This document shows positions 7,752 to 16,388 of a stretch of DNA of 64,000 nucleotides, in pieces. The position numbers were made by a program, and so were the translations under genes. The stretch covers positions 1,054,001-1,118,000 of the forward strand of contig CAWCTX010000005.1 of NCBI GenBank assembly GCA_963798505.1, written 5' to 3'. The DNA comes from CAVWSM01 sp963798505 (GTDB taxonomy: Bacteria > Actinomycetota > Actinomycetes > Jiangellales > Jiangellaceae). Each line of letters opens with the position of its first letter. Within the stretch, counting starts at the first letter, position 1. Below the pieces are notes generated by a model, which worked only from the letters and a program-made list of their open reading frames with translations, was not told where the DNA came from and made no database searches.

Positions 7752-9841
7752 TGACCGAGACGTTCGCTGAGCGGGTCACCCACTCCTACGTCCGACCCGT
7801 CGAGCTTCCGCTGGGGGCCGGCACCCTGGCCCTCATCACGCTCGACAACGGGTTCGACCACACCAAGCCCAACACGCTCGGGCCGGCCACCCTGGCCGAG
7901 CTCGACGCGGCGATCACCACGGCCTACGAGACGCCGGGCGTCGTGGCGATCGGCATCACCGGCAAGCCCTTCATCCTCGCCGCGGGCGCCGATCTCAAGG
8001 GCATGGGCGTGGTGCAGGAGCGCGACCAGATCCTGGCCATCGCCCGCCAGGGGCACGCCGTGCTCCGGCGCCTCGGCGAGGGGCCGGTGCCGGCCTTCGC
8101 GTTCGTCAACGGCCTCGCGCTCGGCGGCGGGCTGGAGATCGCGCTCAACTCCACCTACCGCACGGTGTCGGCGGCCGCGCCGGCGCTCGCGCTGCCCGAG
8201 TGCTTCCTGGGGCTGGTGCCCGGGTGGGGCGGCGCCTACCTGCTGCCCAACCTGGTCGGGCCGGAGAAGGCCGTCCAGGTCATCATCGACAACGCGCTCA
8301 ACCAGAACCGCATGATGACGGGCAAGCAGGCCCACGAGCTCGGCATCGCCGACGCGATTTTCGACGGTGCCGACTTCCTCGAGCAGTCGCTGCTCTGGGC
8401 GGCACAGGTGCTCACCGGTGCGGTGACCGTCGAGCGCCCGGAGATCGACCGCGCCGAGGACACCTGGACCGCCGCGGTGGCGAAGGGTCGAGCCATCGCC
8501 GATGCCAAGGTCAAGGGCGCAGCGCCCGCGCCCTACCGCGCGCTCGACCTGATCGCTGCGGCCCGGACGGCCGACCGTGACAGCGCGTTCGCGGCCGAGG
8601 ACGAAGCGCTCTCCGACCTGGTGATGGGTGAAGAGCTTCGGGCGTCGCTCTACGCATTCGACCTCGTCCAGCGGCGTGCCAAGAAGCCGGCCGGCGCTCC
8701 CGACCCCGCCCTCGCCCGACCCATCACCAAGGTCGGCGTCGTCGGTGCCGGCCTGATGGCCTCACAGCTGGCGCTGCTGTTCGCGCGCCAGCTCAAGGTC
8801 CCGGTAGTCATGACCGACCTCGACCAGGAGCGCGTCGACAAGGGCGTGGCCTACGTACACGCCGAGGTCGACAAGCTGCTCGGCAAGCGCCGCATCTCCC
8901 CCGACGGCGCAAACCGCGTCAAGGCGCTTGTCACGGGCACCACCGACAAGGCCGCGTTCGCCGATGCCGACTTCGTGATCGAGGCCGTCTTCGAGGAGAT
9001 GAAGGTCAAGAAGCAGGTGCTTCTTGAATTGGAGGCGGTGCTCTCCGCGTCGTGCCTGATCGCGACCAACACCTCGTCGCTGTCGGTCACCGAGATGGCC
9101 GCCGAACTGGCGCACCCTGAGCGGGTCGTCGGCTTCCACTTCTTCAACCCGGTGGCGGTGCTGCCGCTGCTGGAGATCGTGCGCGCTGAACAGACGGACG
9201 ACGCCACGCTCGCCACGGCGTTCGCCGTCGGCAAGCAGCTGAAGAAGTCGTGCGTGCTCGTCAAGGACGCCACGGCGTTCGTGGTCAACCGGCTGCTGCT
9301 GAAGTTCATGGGCGAGATCACCGCCGCGTTCGACGAGGGGACCCCGGCGGACGTGGCGGACGGCGCACTCGCGCCGCTGGGCCTGCCCATGACGCCGTTC
9401 ATGCTGACCCAGCTCGTCGGCCCCGCGGTGGCGCTGCACGTGTCGGAGTCGCTGCACGAGTCGTTCCCCGAGCGTTACGGCGTCTCGGAGAACATGCGCC
9501 GACTCGTCGCCGCCGGCAAGCCCGGCATCTGGTCGTTCGGAGCCGATGGCAAGCCCTACATCGACGACGAGACCAAAGCGCTGTTGAGCTTCGGCAACAC
9601 CCCGCAGACCAGCGAACAGGTGCGCGACCGCGCACTGGAGTCCCTGGCCTTGGAGATCCGGCTGATGCTCGATGAGGGCGTCGTCGCCGAGCCGCAGGAC
9701 ATCGACCTGTGCATGCTGCTCGGTGCCGGCTGGCCGTTCCATCTCGGCGGCATCACCCCCTACCTCGACCGCACTGGCATCTCCGAGCGCGTCACCGGCC
9801 GGCGCTTCCTGCCGAAGGGCATCGCCACGCTGCCCGTGTAA
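7751..9841 (+). CDS. fadB: Multifunctional enoyl-CoA hydratase / 3-hydroxyacyl-CoA dehydrogenase
   Basis: A 696-residue fusion enzyme giving hydration and NAD-dependent oxidation steps of beta-oxidation. The N-terminal crotonase half has the oxyanion segment KPFILAAGADLKGM, the Glu-bearing NGLALGGGLEIALN and ALPECFLGLVPGWGG. The dehydrogenase half starts near residue 320 with the Rossmann motif VGVVGAGLMASQLA; its catalytic His is in RVVGFHFFNPV, and NTSSLSVTE and KDATAFVVNRLL are conserved. A C-terminal helical domain follows. ATGA overlap with fadA indicates an operon of two. A hairpin terminator candidate follows about 40 bases after the stop. Confidence 0.95.
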   Translation: MTETFAERVTHSYVRPVELPLGAGTLALITLDNGFDHTKPNTLGPATLAELDAAITTAYETPGVVAIGITGKPFILAAGADLKGMGVVQERDQILAIARQGHAVLRRLGEGPVPAFAFVNGLALGGGLEIALNSTYRTVSAAAPALALPECFLGLVPGWGGAYLLPNLVGPEKAVQVIIDNALNQNRMMTGKQAHELGIADAIFDGADFLEQSLLWAAQVLTGAVTVERPEIDRAEDTWTAAVAKGRAIADAKVKGAAPAPYRALDLIAAARTADRDSAFAAEDEALSDLVMGEELRASLYAFDLVQRRAKKPAGAPDPALARPITKVGVVGAGLMASQLALLFARQLKVPVVMTDLDQERVDKGVAYVHAEVDKLLGKRRISPDGANRVKALVTGTTDKAAFADADFVIEAVFEEMKVKKQVLLELEAVLSASCLIATNTSSLSVTEMAAELAHPERVVGFHFFNPVAVLPLLEIVRAEQTDDATLATAFAVGKQLKKSCVLVKDATAFVVNRLLLKFMGEITAAFDEGTPADVADGALAPLGLPMTPFMLTQLVGPAVALHVSESLHESFPERYGVSENMRRLVAAGKPGIWSFGADGKPYIDDETKALLSFGNTPQTSEQVRDRALESLALEIRLMLDEGVVAEPQDIDLCMLLGAGWPFHLGGITPYLDRTGISERVTGRRFLPKGIATLPV

Positions 9842-9880
9842 CGCGGCGCCCGGAATGACCACGTTAAGCATGGTTGCCCT

Positions 9881-9912
9881 CGCACCGCCAGGCCTCTAGC
9901 CCTGGTGGTGCG
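9881..9912 (+). terminator. Hairpin terminator candidate after fadAB
   Basis: Arms CGCACCGCCAGG and CCTGGTGGTGCG pair over 12 positions with one G-U, around an 8-base loop. It lies 40 bases after the fadB stop. There is no T-run, as is common in high-GC genomes. A hairpin with a similar core lies at 32452-32489 after another plus-strand operon. Confidence 0.55.
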
Positions 9913-10013
9913 GGGGCAAACCTGGTGATGGGTGGAAGGGCGCGCCTCATTGCCCACACGCTCACCGCGAAACCCGCGTGTGTTCTGTCGGCCGCGGGCG
10001 CCATCATGAGTGC

Positions 10014-10982
10014 GTGCTTCGCATCGAAGGACTCCGCAAGTCCTATGGAGACGTCGTCGCGCTCCAGGGCGTCGACCTGCACGTCACGCGCGGCGAGATC
10101 GTGGCACTGCTCGGGCCCAACGGCGCGGGCAAGACGACGCTCGTGTCGATCGTGGCGGGGCTGCGCAAGGCCGACGCGGGCATCGTCGAGATCGACGGGC
10201 TCGACGCGCTGAGCCGCACCGCCGAGGTGCGCCGACGCATCGGACTGGCACCGCAGGACCTCGGCCTCTACCCCGTGGTCTCCGTACGCAACAACCTCGC
10301 GTTGTTCGGTGAGCTCTCCGGGCTGCGCGGCAGCCGGCTCAAGCAACGCATCGACGAGGTGGCCCAGGCGCTCGACATCACGGACCTGCTCGACCGACAG
10401 GGCGGCTCGCTGTCAGGCGGCCAGAAGCGGCGCGTGCACACCGCCATCGCGCTGCTTCACGAGCCCGACCTGTTGCTGCTCGACGAGGCGACCACCGGTG
10501 CCGACGTCGAGACCCGCGGCCACATCCTCGAACTCGTCCGGCAGCTGGCCGCCAAGGGCTCATCCGTCCTCTACTCGACCCACTATCTCGCCGAGGTCGA
10601 GACGCTGGACTCAACAGTGGTCATCCTCGATCGCGGGCAGGTCATCGCCCGCGACGAGGTGGGTGCGCTCATCGCCGCGCATGCGGTCGCTGTTGTCGAG
10701 CTAATCTTCGACGGTCCGGTCGACGCGCTCGACCTCGACAGCGCCGAGAGCCTCGCCGGCCGACCGAGCGTCGACGGAGACCGACTGCGGCTGCCGACCC
10801 GCGATGCGGCCGCCACCATCGCCGAGGTCGTGCCGCAGATCGCGCCAGGCCGCCTGGCGTCGGTCGAGATCGTCAGGCCGAGCCTCGAAGCGGTCTACCT
10901 GGCGCTCACTGGCCGTCGCTACTCAGAAACAGACGCCGCAGCCGACTCCGATCAGGAGGACTCCAATGTCCCCGCGAGTTAG
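10014..10982 (+). CDS. ABC transporter ATP-binding protein (ABC-2 export type)
   Basis: ATPase subunit of an exporter of the DrrA/CcmA type. Walker A is GPNGAGKTT, the Q-loop segment is IGLAPQDLGLYP, the signature is GGSLSGGQKRRV, Walker B is DLLLLDEATTGAD and the H-loop His is in LYSTHYLAE. A C-terminal extension of about 110 residues follows, as in antibiotic-resistance exporters. The GTG at 10014 (VLRIEGLRKSYG) is preferred because the conserved fold begins there; the frame also has an earlier GTG at 9978. The 3' end overlaps the permease start by 17 bases, so the two form one transporter. Substrate unknown. Confidence 0.85.
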   Translation: MLRIEGLRKSYGDVVALQGVDLHVTRGEIVALLGPNGAGKTTLVSIVAGLRKADAGIVEIDGLDALSRTAEVRRRIGLAPQDLGLYPVVSVRNNLALFGELSGLRGSRLKQRIDEVAQALDITDLLDRQGGSLSGGQKRRVHTAIALLHEPDLLLLDEATTGADVETRGHILELVRQLAAKGSSVLYSTHYLAEVETLDSTVVILDRGQVIARDEVGALIAAHAVAVVELIFDGPVDALDLDSAESLAGRPSVDGDRLRLPTRDAAATIAEVVPQIAPGRLASVEIVRPSLEAVYLALTGRRYSETDAAADSDQEDSNVPAS

Positions 10983-11739
10983 CGGCAGCATCATCAAGCA
11001 CGAGTTCCGGGTCATGCTGACCGACCCGAGCACGGTCATTTTCGTGATCGTGATCCCGCTGGTCCTCGTGGCGCTTACCCGTGAGCTGTTCGCCGGCGCA
11101 CTCAACGCCGAGGGCTATTCGGGCGCCAACGGGTCCGAGTTCGCCATCCCCGGCATGGCCGTTGCCTTTGCGGCCTTCGGCGTCGGCTACGCCGGCTTCA
11201 CGTTCTTCCGCGACCACGGGTGGGGGACGTGGGACCGGCTGCGGGCCAGCCCGGCCACGGCCGCCGACATCATGGTCGGCAAGATCACGCCCACGGTTGT
11301 CGTGACCATCGTGCAGCTTGGGCTGCTGTTCCTGCTGGGCGGGCCGTTGTTCGACCTGACCATCAGCGGGTCGGTCGCCGCCCTGGTCGTGCTCATCGTG
11401 GTGCTGGCGGTGTCCCTGTCCGCGTTCGGCATGCTGGTCACCGCGCTGTCGCGCACCATGAACCAGCTCAACGCCATCGGCAGTGTCGGCGGCATGGCCA
11501 TGGCGATGCTCGGCGGTGCCTGGGTGCCCATCGCCTTGATGCCCGGCTGGGCGCAGGCGATCGCGCCGGCGCTTCCCACCTACTGGGCGATGGAGGGATT
11601 CAACGACGTCATCCTCGAGGGTGGCGGGCTGCCCCAGGTGGCCGTGCCGGCGCTCGTGATGATCGCCTTCGGGCTGGTCTACGCCGGGCTTGCCGCCTGG
11701 AAGTTCCGTTTCGAGGACACCAAGGTCTACTACGGCTGA
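10966..11739 (+). CDS. ABC-2 type transporter permease
   Basis: Membrane partner of the preceding ATPase, 257 residues with about six transmembrane segments. It has the ABC-2 pattern: an N-terminal cytoplasmic helix (KHEFRVMLTDPSTVIF), an extracytoplasmic segment after the first span, the RDHGWGTWDRLRASP coupling helix, and the FGMLVTALSRTMNQLNAIG region before the last spans. An AGGAGGA site sits 5 bases before the ATG, inside the end of the ATPase gene. Probably exports a drug or lipid-like compound; nothing in the neighbourhood identifies it. Confidence 0.88.
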   Translation: MSPRVSGSIIKHEFRVMLTDPSTVIFVIVIPLVLVALTRELFAGALNAEGYSGANGSEFAIPGMAVAFAAFGVGYAGFTFFRDHGWGTWDRLRASPATAADIMVGKITPTVVVTIVQLGLLFLLGGPLFDLTISGSVAALVVLIVVLAVSLSAFGMLVTALSRTMNQLNAIGSVGGMAMAMLGGAWVPIALMPGWAQAIAPALPTYWAMEGFNDVILEGGGLPQVAVPALVMIAFGLVYAGLAAWKFRFEDTKVYYG

Positions 11740-11792
11740 CCCAGTCGTCGCAGCACGGGCACGTCTCCACAGTCGCCGCTACTGTCGTGGAC

Positions 11793-13190
11793 ATGGCTGA
11801 GCACTACGGAGTCGTCGTCCTCGGCGCCGGCCCCGGTGGCTACACCGCCGCCGTCCGGGCCGCCCAGCTCGGGCAACGCGTCGCGGTCGTGGAGAGCAAG
11901 TACTGGGGCGGCGTGTGCCTCAATGTCGGCTGCATTCCGTCCAAGGCGCTGCTGCGCAACGCGGAGCTCGTACACCTGGTCCAGCACGAGGCAGCGACGT
12001 TCGGCATCAGCTTCGACGGCGTCTCCGTCGACTACAACGTCGCTTTCGAGCGCAGCCGCAAGGTGGCCGACGGCCGGGTCAAGGGCATCCACTACCTCAT
12101 GAAGAAGAACAAGATCGACGAGATCCACGGGTGGGGGACGTTCACCGACGACCACACGCTCGACATCGCCCTCAACGACGGCGGCAGCCAGTCGATCACC
12201 TTCGACAACTGCATCATCGCTGTGGGCGCGTCGACGAAACTGCTGCCCGGCACGAGCGTCAACGAACGCGTGGTGACCTACGAGGAGCAGATCCTCACCT
12301 CCGAGCTGCCCGGGAGCGTCATCATCGCCGGCGCCGGGGCGATCGGCGTGGAGTTCGCGTACGTGATGAGCTCCTACGGCGTCAAGGTCACCATCGTCGA
12401 GTTTCTCGACCGTGTCGTGCCCCTAGAGGACGCCGAGGTCTCCGCCGAGCTGGCCAAGCGGTTCCGCAAGGCGGGCATCGAGGTGCTCACGTCGACACGG
12501 GTCGAGGCCATCGAGGAGAGCGGTGAGAAGGTGCGGGTGACGGTGACCCGCGACGGGCAGCAGCAGGTGCTCGAGACCGACAAGGTCCTGCAGGCCATCG
12601 GGTTCGCGCCGCGGGTCGACGGCTACGGCCTCGACAAAGCCGGCGTGCAGCTCACCGATCGCGGCGCCATCGACATCGACGGCCGCATGCGCACCAACGT
12701 GCCGCACATCTACGCCATCGGCGACGTGACGGCCAAGCTCATGCTGGCGCACGTCGGCGAGGCGATGGGCATGGTGGCGGCGGAGACGATCGGCAACTCC
12801 GAGACGATGGAGCTCGACTACGTGATGATGCCGCGCGCGACCTACTGCCAGCCGCAGGTGGCCTCGTTCGGCTACACCGAGGCGCAGGCCAGGGAGCTCG
12901 GCCGCGAGATCATCGTGCAGAAGTTCCCGTTCAGCGCCAACGGCAAGGCGCATGGGCTCGGCGACACCGGCGGCTTCGTCAAGCTCATCGCCGACGCCGA
13001 GCACGGCGAGCTCCTCGGCGGCCACCTCATCGGCCCCGACGTCACGGAACTGCTTCCCGAGCTCACCCTCGCTCAGCTGTGGGATCTCACCAGCCACGAG
13101 CTGGCCCGCAATGTGCACGCCCACCCGACCCTCAGCGAGGCGGTCAAGGAGGCGCTGCACGGGCTCGCCGGCCACATGATCAACATGTAG
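11793..13190 (+). CDS. lpdA: Dihydrolipoyl dehydrogenase
   Basis: A 465-residue FAD/NAD disulfide oxidoreductase, the E3 of pyruvate and 2-oxoglutarate dehydrogenase complexes. FAD motif VVVLGAGPGGYTAAVRAAQLG; redox-active pair in WGGVCLNVGCIPSKALL; NAD motif IAGAGAIGVEFAYVMSSYG; second FAD contact IYAIGDVTAKLMLAHVG; catalytic His-Glu in HAHPTLSEAVKE. Full length. ATG at 11793 is used; an in-frame GTG lies two codons upstream. The spacer after the ABC permease is 53 bases, so read-through is possible, but there is no functional link. The other subunits of the 2-oxoacid dehydrogenase complexes are not in this window. Confidence 0.95.
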   Translation: MAEHYGVVVLGAGPGGYTAAVRAAQLGQRVAVVESKYWGGVCLNVGCIPSKALLRNAELVHLVQHEAATFGISFDGVSVDYNVAFERSRKVADGRVKGIHYLMKKNKIDEIHGWGTFTDDHTLDIALNDGGSQSITFDNCIIAVGASTKLLPGTSVNERVVTYEEQILTSELPGSVIIAGAGAIGVEFAYVMSSYGVKVTIVEFLDRVVPLEDAEVSAELAKRFRKAGIEVLTSTRVEAIEESGEKVRVTVTRDGQQQVLETDKVLQAIGFAPRVDGYGLDKAGVQLTDRGAIDIDGRMRTNVPHIYAIGDVTAKLMLAHVGEAMGMVAAETIGNSETMELDYVMMPRATYCQPQVASFGYTEAQARELGREIIVQKFPFSANGKAHGLGDTGGFVKLIADAEHGELLGGHLIGPDVTELLPELTLAQLWDLTSHELARNVHAHPTLSEAVKEALHGLAGHMINM

Positions 13191-13247
13191 GCGGAAACCC
13201 GCTCTGACCTGTGGGAGATCGCTGATCAGCGGTGGCCGCAGCGCGGG

Positions 13248-13787
13248 CTAAGGTCGCGACCGCTGCTCGATGACCTTTGCGTGTAGAAGGCTGCCGACGA
13301 GCTCGATGCTGAGACGGGTATCGGACGTGGGGTTCTTGGAGTGGAGCTTGAGCTTGGAGTAGGTCAGGGTGAGCCCGTCGGTGTCGATCACGATGCCCGG
13401 TGAGCTGATGATGGACAGCTTGCCGTGCACCATGTTCGTGTCGATTCGCAGGACTCTCGAAGTGATCACCGCACGCGTGAAATCGAGGGTGACCTTGCAC
13501 TCCTGTGTGCGAAGCTCGATGCGCTCGGGCACCAGCCAGCGCCCTTCCTTGACGTACGTGCCGCCGTGTTGCTTTACCACGATTACGTCTTTGGCTGCGG
13601 ACGCGACCGGCAGGTCGGCGGCAAGCGCGGCCAGTTCGCCGAGCGTCTGGGCTGAGAGCGCGATCTCCAGACGAGAGTCAAGTTCGTCTGCGCTGAGTCT
13701 GCCGTCACCGGCAGCAACCCGCAGCGTGTCTACGATGCGGTTGCGATCCTCGTCAGACGCCCGCAGATTGGGCCGGTCGTTCGACAT
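13248..13787 (-). CDS. DUF1707 domain protein
   Basis: A 179-residue protein with an N-terminal DUF1707 (SHOCT-like) segment: LRASDEDRNRIVDTLRVAAGDGRLSADELDSRLEIALSA is covered by residues about 7-45, with the conserved RASD, ADRE-like and GRLS..E positions. The C-terminal half is rich in beta strands and Lys, Ser and Thr (about 70-179) and has no transmembrane segment, unlike many DUF1707 proteins. Start at ATG 13787 (MSNDRPNLRASDEDR); an upstream ATG would add six residues only. Function unknown; such proteins are often envelope- or stress-associated. It converges with lpdA. Confidence 0.8.
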   Translation of the reverse strand: MSNDRPNLRASDEDRNRIVDTLRVAAGDGRLSADELDSRLEIALSAQTLGELAALAADLPVASAAKDVIVVKQHGGTYVKEGRWLVPERIELRTQECKVTLDFTRAVITSRVLRIDTNMVHGKLSIISSPGIVIDTDGLTLTYSKLKLHSKNPTSDTRLSIELVGSLLHAKVIEQRSRP

Positions 13788-13943
13788 GGCAAAGCACGCT
13801 AGCAAGGTTGCGGTCCGCCAGGCCGTCTGACGTTGGAAGCGGGGGAGAAGTTCGAAGAACTGGCGAGCAGCGTGAGCACTGGTCAGAGCCGTTCCCGGGC
13901 GTCTGACCTGCAGCGGCCGATCACGCCTGAGTGCACCGTCCGT

Positions 13944-13993
13944 TGATCACGAAGACTTTGGTGCCGTTTTCACGGGCAAACCCTTCGTGATCA
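13944..13993 (-). repeat. 50-nt palindromic repeat, copy E1
   Basis: Perfect 11-base arms TGATCACGAAG and CTTCGTGATCA around a 28-base loop. On the minus strand the element begins with the TGA stop codon of the LOG-like gene. It is about 84% identical to copy E2 (29648-29697) and shares arm ends and a GCCCG loop core with E3 (28220-28274). The arm differences between copies are paired (A-T in E1, G-C in E2), so the stem is maintained. Likely acts as a terminator; the repetition suggests a dispersed family. Confidence 0.75.
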
Positions 13994-14458
13994 CCGAAGG
14001 GTCACGGCCTCGACGGCCTCCTCCACCGACTGCACCACCCGCAGTCCGTCGCTGACCGGCAGCTCCCAGCCACCAAGAGCCACAACGGGTACGCCCGTAC
14101 GCACCGCCAGGGCCACCTCCGACAATGTCCCCCAGGAGCCGCCGATGCACAGCACCGCGTCGACGGCCCGCACGATGAGCGCGTTGCGCAGCTCGCCCAA
14201 CCCGGTCGCGATGGCGATGCTGTTCGCGGGGTCCGCCGCCGCGCGATCAGACCCAGGCAGCAGCGCGACAGCCATCCCGCCGCCGTCCTGGACACCCTGA
14301 GCGGCCGCCGCCATCACTCCGCCCAGCCCTCCGGTCACGACGACGGCGCCGCGCTCCGCCAAGAGCCGCCCGGCTGCCCGAGCGTGGCGCCGCTCCACGT
14401 CACCCGCGTCCGCGTCGCCCGGTCCGACAACAGCGACGTAGAGACCGGCCGTGATCAC
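13991..14458 (-). CDS. LOG-like Rossmann-fold protein (TIGR00725 type)
   Basis: A 155-residue protein related to the LOG/lysine-decarboxylase-like family, some members of which are cytokinin riboside monophosphate phosphoribohydrolases. It shows VAVVGPGDA at the N-terminus, VVTGGLGGVMAAAAQGVQDGGG, ALLPG and the GGSWGTLSEVALAV nucleotide-binding signature. The classical PGGxGTxxE motif of LOG is GGSWGTLSE here, placing it in the TIGR00725 branch of unknown substrate. The GTG at 14458 overlaps the permease stop as GTGA, so it is the third gene of a coupled operon with the zinc-ribbon protein and the permease. Its stop lies within palindrome E1. Confidence 0.82.
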   Translation of the reverse strand: MITAGLYVAVVGPGDADAGDVERRHARAAGRLLAERGAVVVTGGLGGVMAAAAQGVQDGGGMAVALLPGSDRAAADPANSIAIATGLGELRNALIVRAVDAVLCIGGSWGTLSEVALAVRTGVPVVALGGWELPVSDGLRVVQSVEEAVEAVTLR

Positions 14459-16002
14459 TGCGGCGGACGAGAAGCCGTCCGGTTTGGCGACGCCATCCGG
14501 CTGTGCTGCTTGCTGTACAGGAAGTAGATGACGAAGCCGAGGACCATCCAGATGAGGAACCGCAGCCAGGTCTCCACCGGCAGGTTGAGCATCAGATAGA
14601 TGCAAGCGAGCACGGACAGGATGGGCAACAGCGGCACCCACGGCACGCGGAACGAGCGCGGCAGGTCGGGGCGGGTGCGCCGCAGGATGACCACGCCGAT
14701 CGAGACGACGACGAACGCGAACAGCGTGCCGATGTTGACCAGCTCGGCCAGCTCCTCGAGCGGGATCAGCGCCGCCATCACCGCGACGACTCCCCCGACG
14801 ATGAGCGTCAGCAGGTACGGCGTTCTGAACCGCGGGTGCACCACGGAGAGCCCGCGCGGGAGCAGCCCGTCACGGGACATGGCGAATAGCACGCGAGTCT
14901 GACCGAGGATGAGGATCATCACCACGGTCGTGAGCCCGGCGAGCGCGCCGACGGTGATGAGCGTCGCCGCCCAGTCCGAGCCGACCGCCTTGAACGCCTC
15001 GGCAAGGGGCGCACTCTCGTCGAGCTCGGTGTAGTGCTGCATCCCCACGACGACGAGCGACACGGCCACATACAGCGTGGTGCAGATCGCGAGCGACCCA
15101 AGAATGCCGCGCGGCAGGTCACGCTGCGGGTTGCGGACCTCTTCGGCAGCCGTGGCCACGACGTCGAAGCCGATGAACGCAAAGAACACGATCGCCGCGG
15201 CGGTGAAGATGCCGCCGACCCCGAAGTTGCTGGGGACGAACCCGAAGATCGCTTCCAGCAGCGTCTGGTGTACGCCCGACTCCCCCTCTGTCGGCACCGC
15301 GTCGGGGATGAACGGCGAGTAGTTGTCCCGCTGCACGTAGAACAGCCCGGCCACGATGACGAACAGCACGACGAAGATCTTGATCGTGACGACGACCGCG
15401 TTGAACTGCGCCGAGAGCTTGATGCCGGCGATCAGGATGCACATCAGCACGAGGACGATGAGTGCGGCGGGCAGGTTGATCACTGAGTCGTCGCCGCCGG
15501 AAATCGACTCCGGCAGCGTGATGCCCATGGTGTCGAGCAGGCTCGCGAGGTATTGCGACCAGCCGACCGCCACAACCGCCCCGCCGAGCGCAAGCTCGAG
15601 GAGCAGGTCCCAGCCGATGATCCAGGCGACGAGCTCGCCGAGGGTCGCGTAGGCGAACGTGTAGGCGCTGCCTGCAACGGGCACCGCCGACGCAAGCTCG
15701 GCATAGCAGATCGCCGCGAGCGCACACACGATGCCAGCAACCACGAACGAGAGCGCCACGGCGGGCCCGGCGTTGTTCTTCGCCGCGAGGCCGGTCAGGA
15801 CGAAGATGCCGGTGCCGATGATGACGCCGACGCCGAAGACCATGAGGTCCAGCGCCGACAGGTCGCGCCGGAGGTGGTGCTCGGGCGCCTCGGCATCGGC
15901 GAGAGACTGCTCGACGGGCTTGGTGCGGAGCACGCCACCGGGCGCCTCGGCGAGCATCTCCTCCGGCGTCGACGCGGGCGGCGGGTACTCGCTGTCGCTC
16001 AC
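14455..16002 (-). CDS. APC superfamily amino-acid permease (CAT-like)
   Basis: A 515-residue integral membrane protein with about 12 spans. The first span carries GVGVIIGTGIFVLTG, the substrate backbone-binding motif of APC amino-acid transporters. FDVVATAAEEVRNPQRDLPRGI after the sixth span is typical of the cationic amino acid transporter (CAT) group. A hydrophilic N-terminal tail of about 45 residues precedes span 1, and the C-terminus is Ser/Arg-rich. GTG start at 16002 overlaps the upstream zinc-ribbon stop (GTGA), and its own stop overlaps the LOG-like start in the same way. Import of an amino acid is inferred; the specific substrate is not. Confidence 0.9.
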   Translation of the reverse strand: MSDSEYPPPASTPEEMLAEAPGGVLRTKPVEQSLADAEAPEHHLRRDLSALDLMVFGVGVIIGTGIFVLTGLAAKNNAGPAVALSFVVAGIVCALAAICYAELASAVPVAGSAYTFAYATLGELVAWIIGWDLLLELALGGAVVAVGWSQYLASLLDTMGITLPESISGGDDSVINLPAALIVLVLMCILIAGIKLSAQFNAVVVTIKIFVVLFVIVAGLFYVQRDNYSPFIPDAVPTEGESGVHQTLLEAIFGFVPSNFGVGGIFTAAAIVFFAFIGFDVVATAAEEVRNPQRDLPRGILGSLAICTTLYVAVSLVVVGMQHYTELDESAPLAEAFKAVGSDWAATLITVGALAGLTTVVMILILGQTRVLFAMSRDGLLPRGLSVVHPRFRTPYLLTLIVGGVVAVMAALIPLEELAELVNIGTLFAFVVVSIGVVILRRTRPDLPRSFRVPWVPLLPILSVLACIYLMLNLPVETWLRFLIWMVLGFVIYFLYSKQHSRMASPNRTASRPPQ

Positions 16003-16262
16003 GATTCGCCCGGGTGCTCGCCGACGGAGTCGCGGAGCTGTCCGGAGACGACGAGCCCGGCGTCGTGGGCACAGTGGGCGCAGCAGTAGAAGTGCCCGGA
16101 GGCCTCGACGCCGTGCCCGATGATCTTGACCCCGCAGTGCTCGCAGACCGGCGCAAGCCGGTGGATCGCGCACTCGAAGCTGTCGAAGACGTGGGTGTTG
16201 CCGGCCGTTGTCACCTCGAACGACATCCAATAGTCGTTTCCGCAGACCTCACAGACCGCCAT
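15999..16262 (-). CDS. Cys-rich zinc-ribbon / metallothionein-like small protein
   Basis: An 87-residue protein with three Cys clusters: CEVCGND at residues 4-7, FECAIHRLAPVCEHCG in the middle, and FYCCAHCAHDAG near the end. The pattern with HFYCCAHCA resembles proteins annotated as prokaryotic metallothionein in actinobacteria; binding of one or two Zn ions is inferred. ATG at 16262 has a GGGAGG site 9 bases upstream. It leads an operon with an amino-acid permease and a LOG-like protein, joined by two GTGA overlaps. Its role may be as a metal store or a regulator; the sequence does not decide. Confidence 0.8.
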   Translation of the reverse strand: MAVCEVCGNDYWMSFEVTTAGNTHVFDSFECAIHRLAPVCEHCGVKIIGHGVEASGHFYCCAHCAHDAGLVVSGQLRDSVGEHPGES

Positions 16263-16338
16263 GGTCACGTCCTCCCGCCTCGGCAACCTCCACGCCGACC
16301 CTCCCGCGCGAGCCAGGTGCGCGCAACCGCTGCGGATC

Positions 16339-16379
16339 ATCCGACAATCCACACGGTGGGCGGGTGTGGATTGTCGGAT
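16339..16379. promoter_or_regulatory. Perfect 16-bp inverted repeat
   Basis: Arms ATCCGACAATCCACAC and GTGTGGATTGTCGGAT are exact complements separated by 9 bases. It lies 10 bases beyond the stop of the Ddn-like gene and 77 bases before the zinc-ribbon gene start, both on the minus strand. It could terminate the upstream transcript or be an operator for the zinc-ribbon operon. There is no T-run on either strand. Confidence 0.65.
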
Positions 16380-16388
16380 CGTCAGCGC

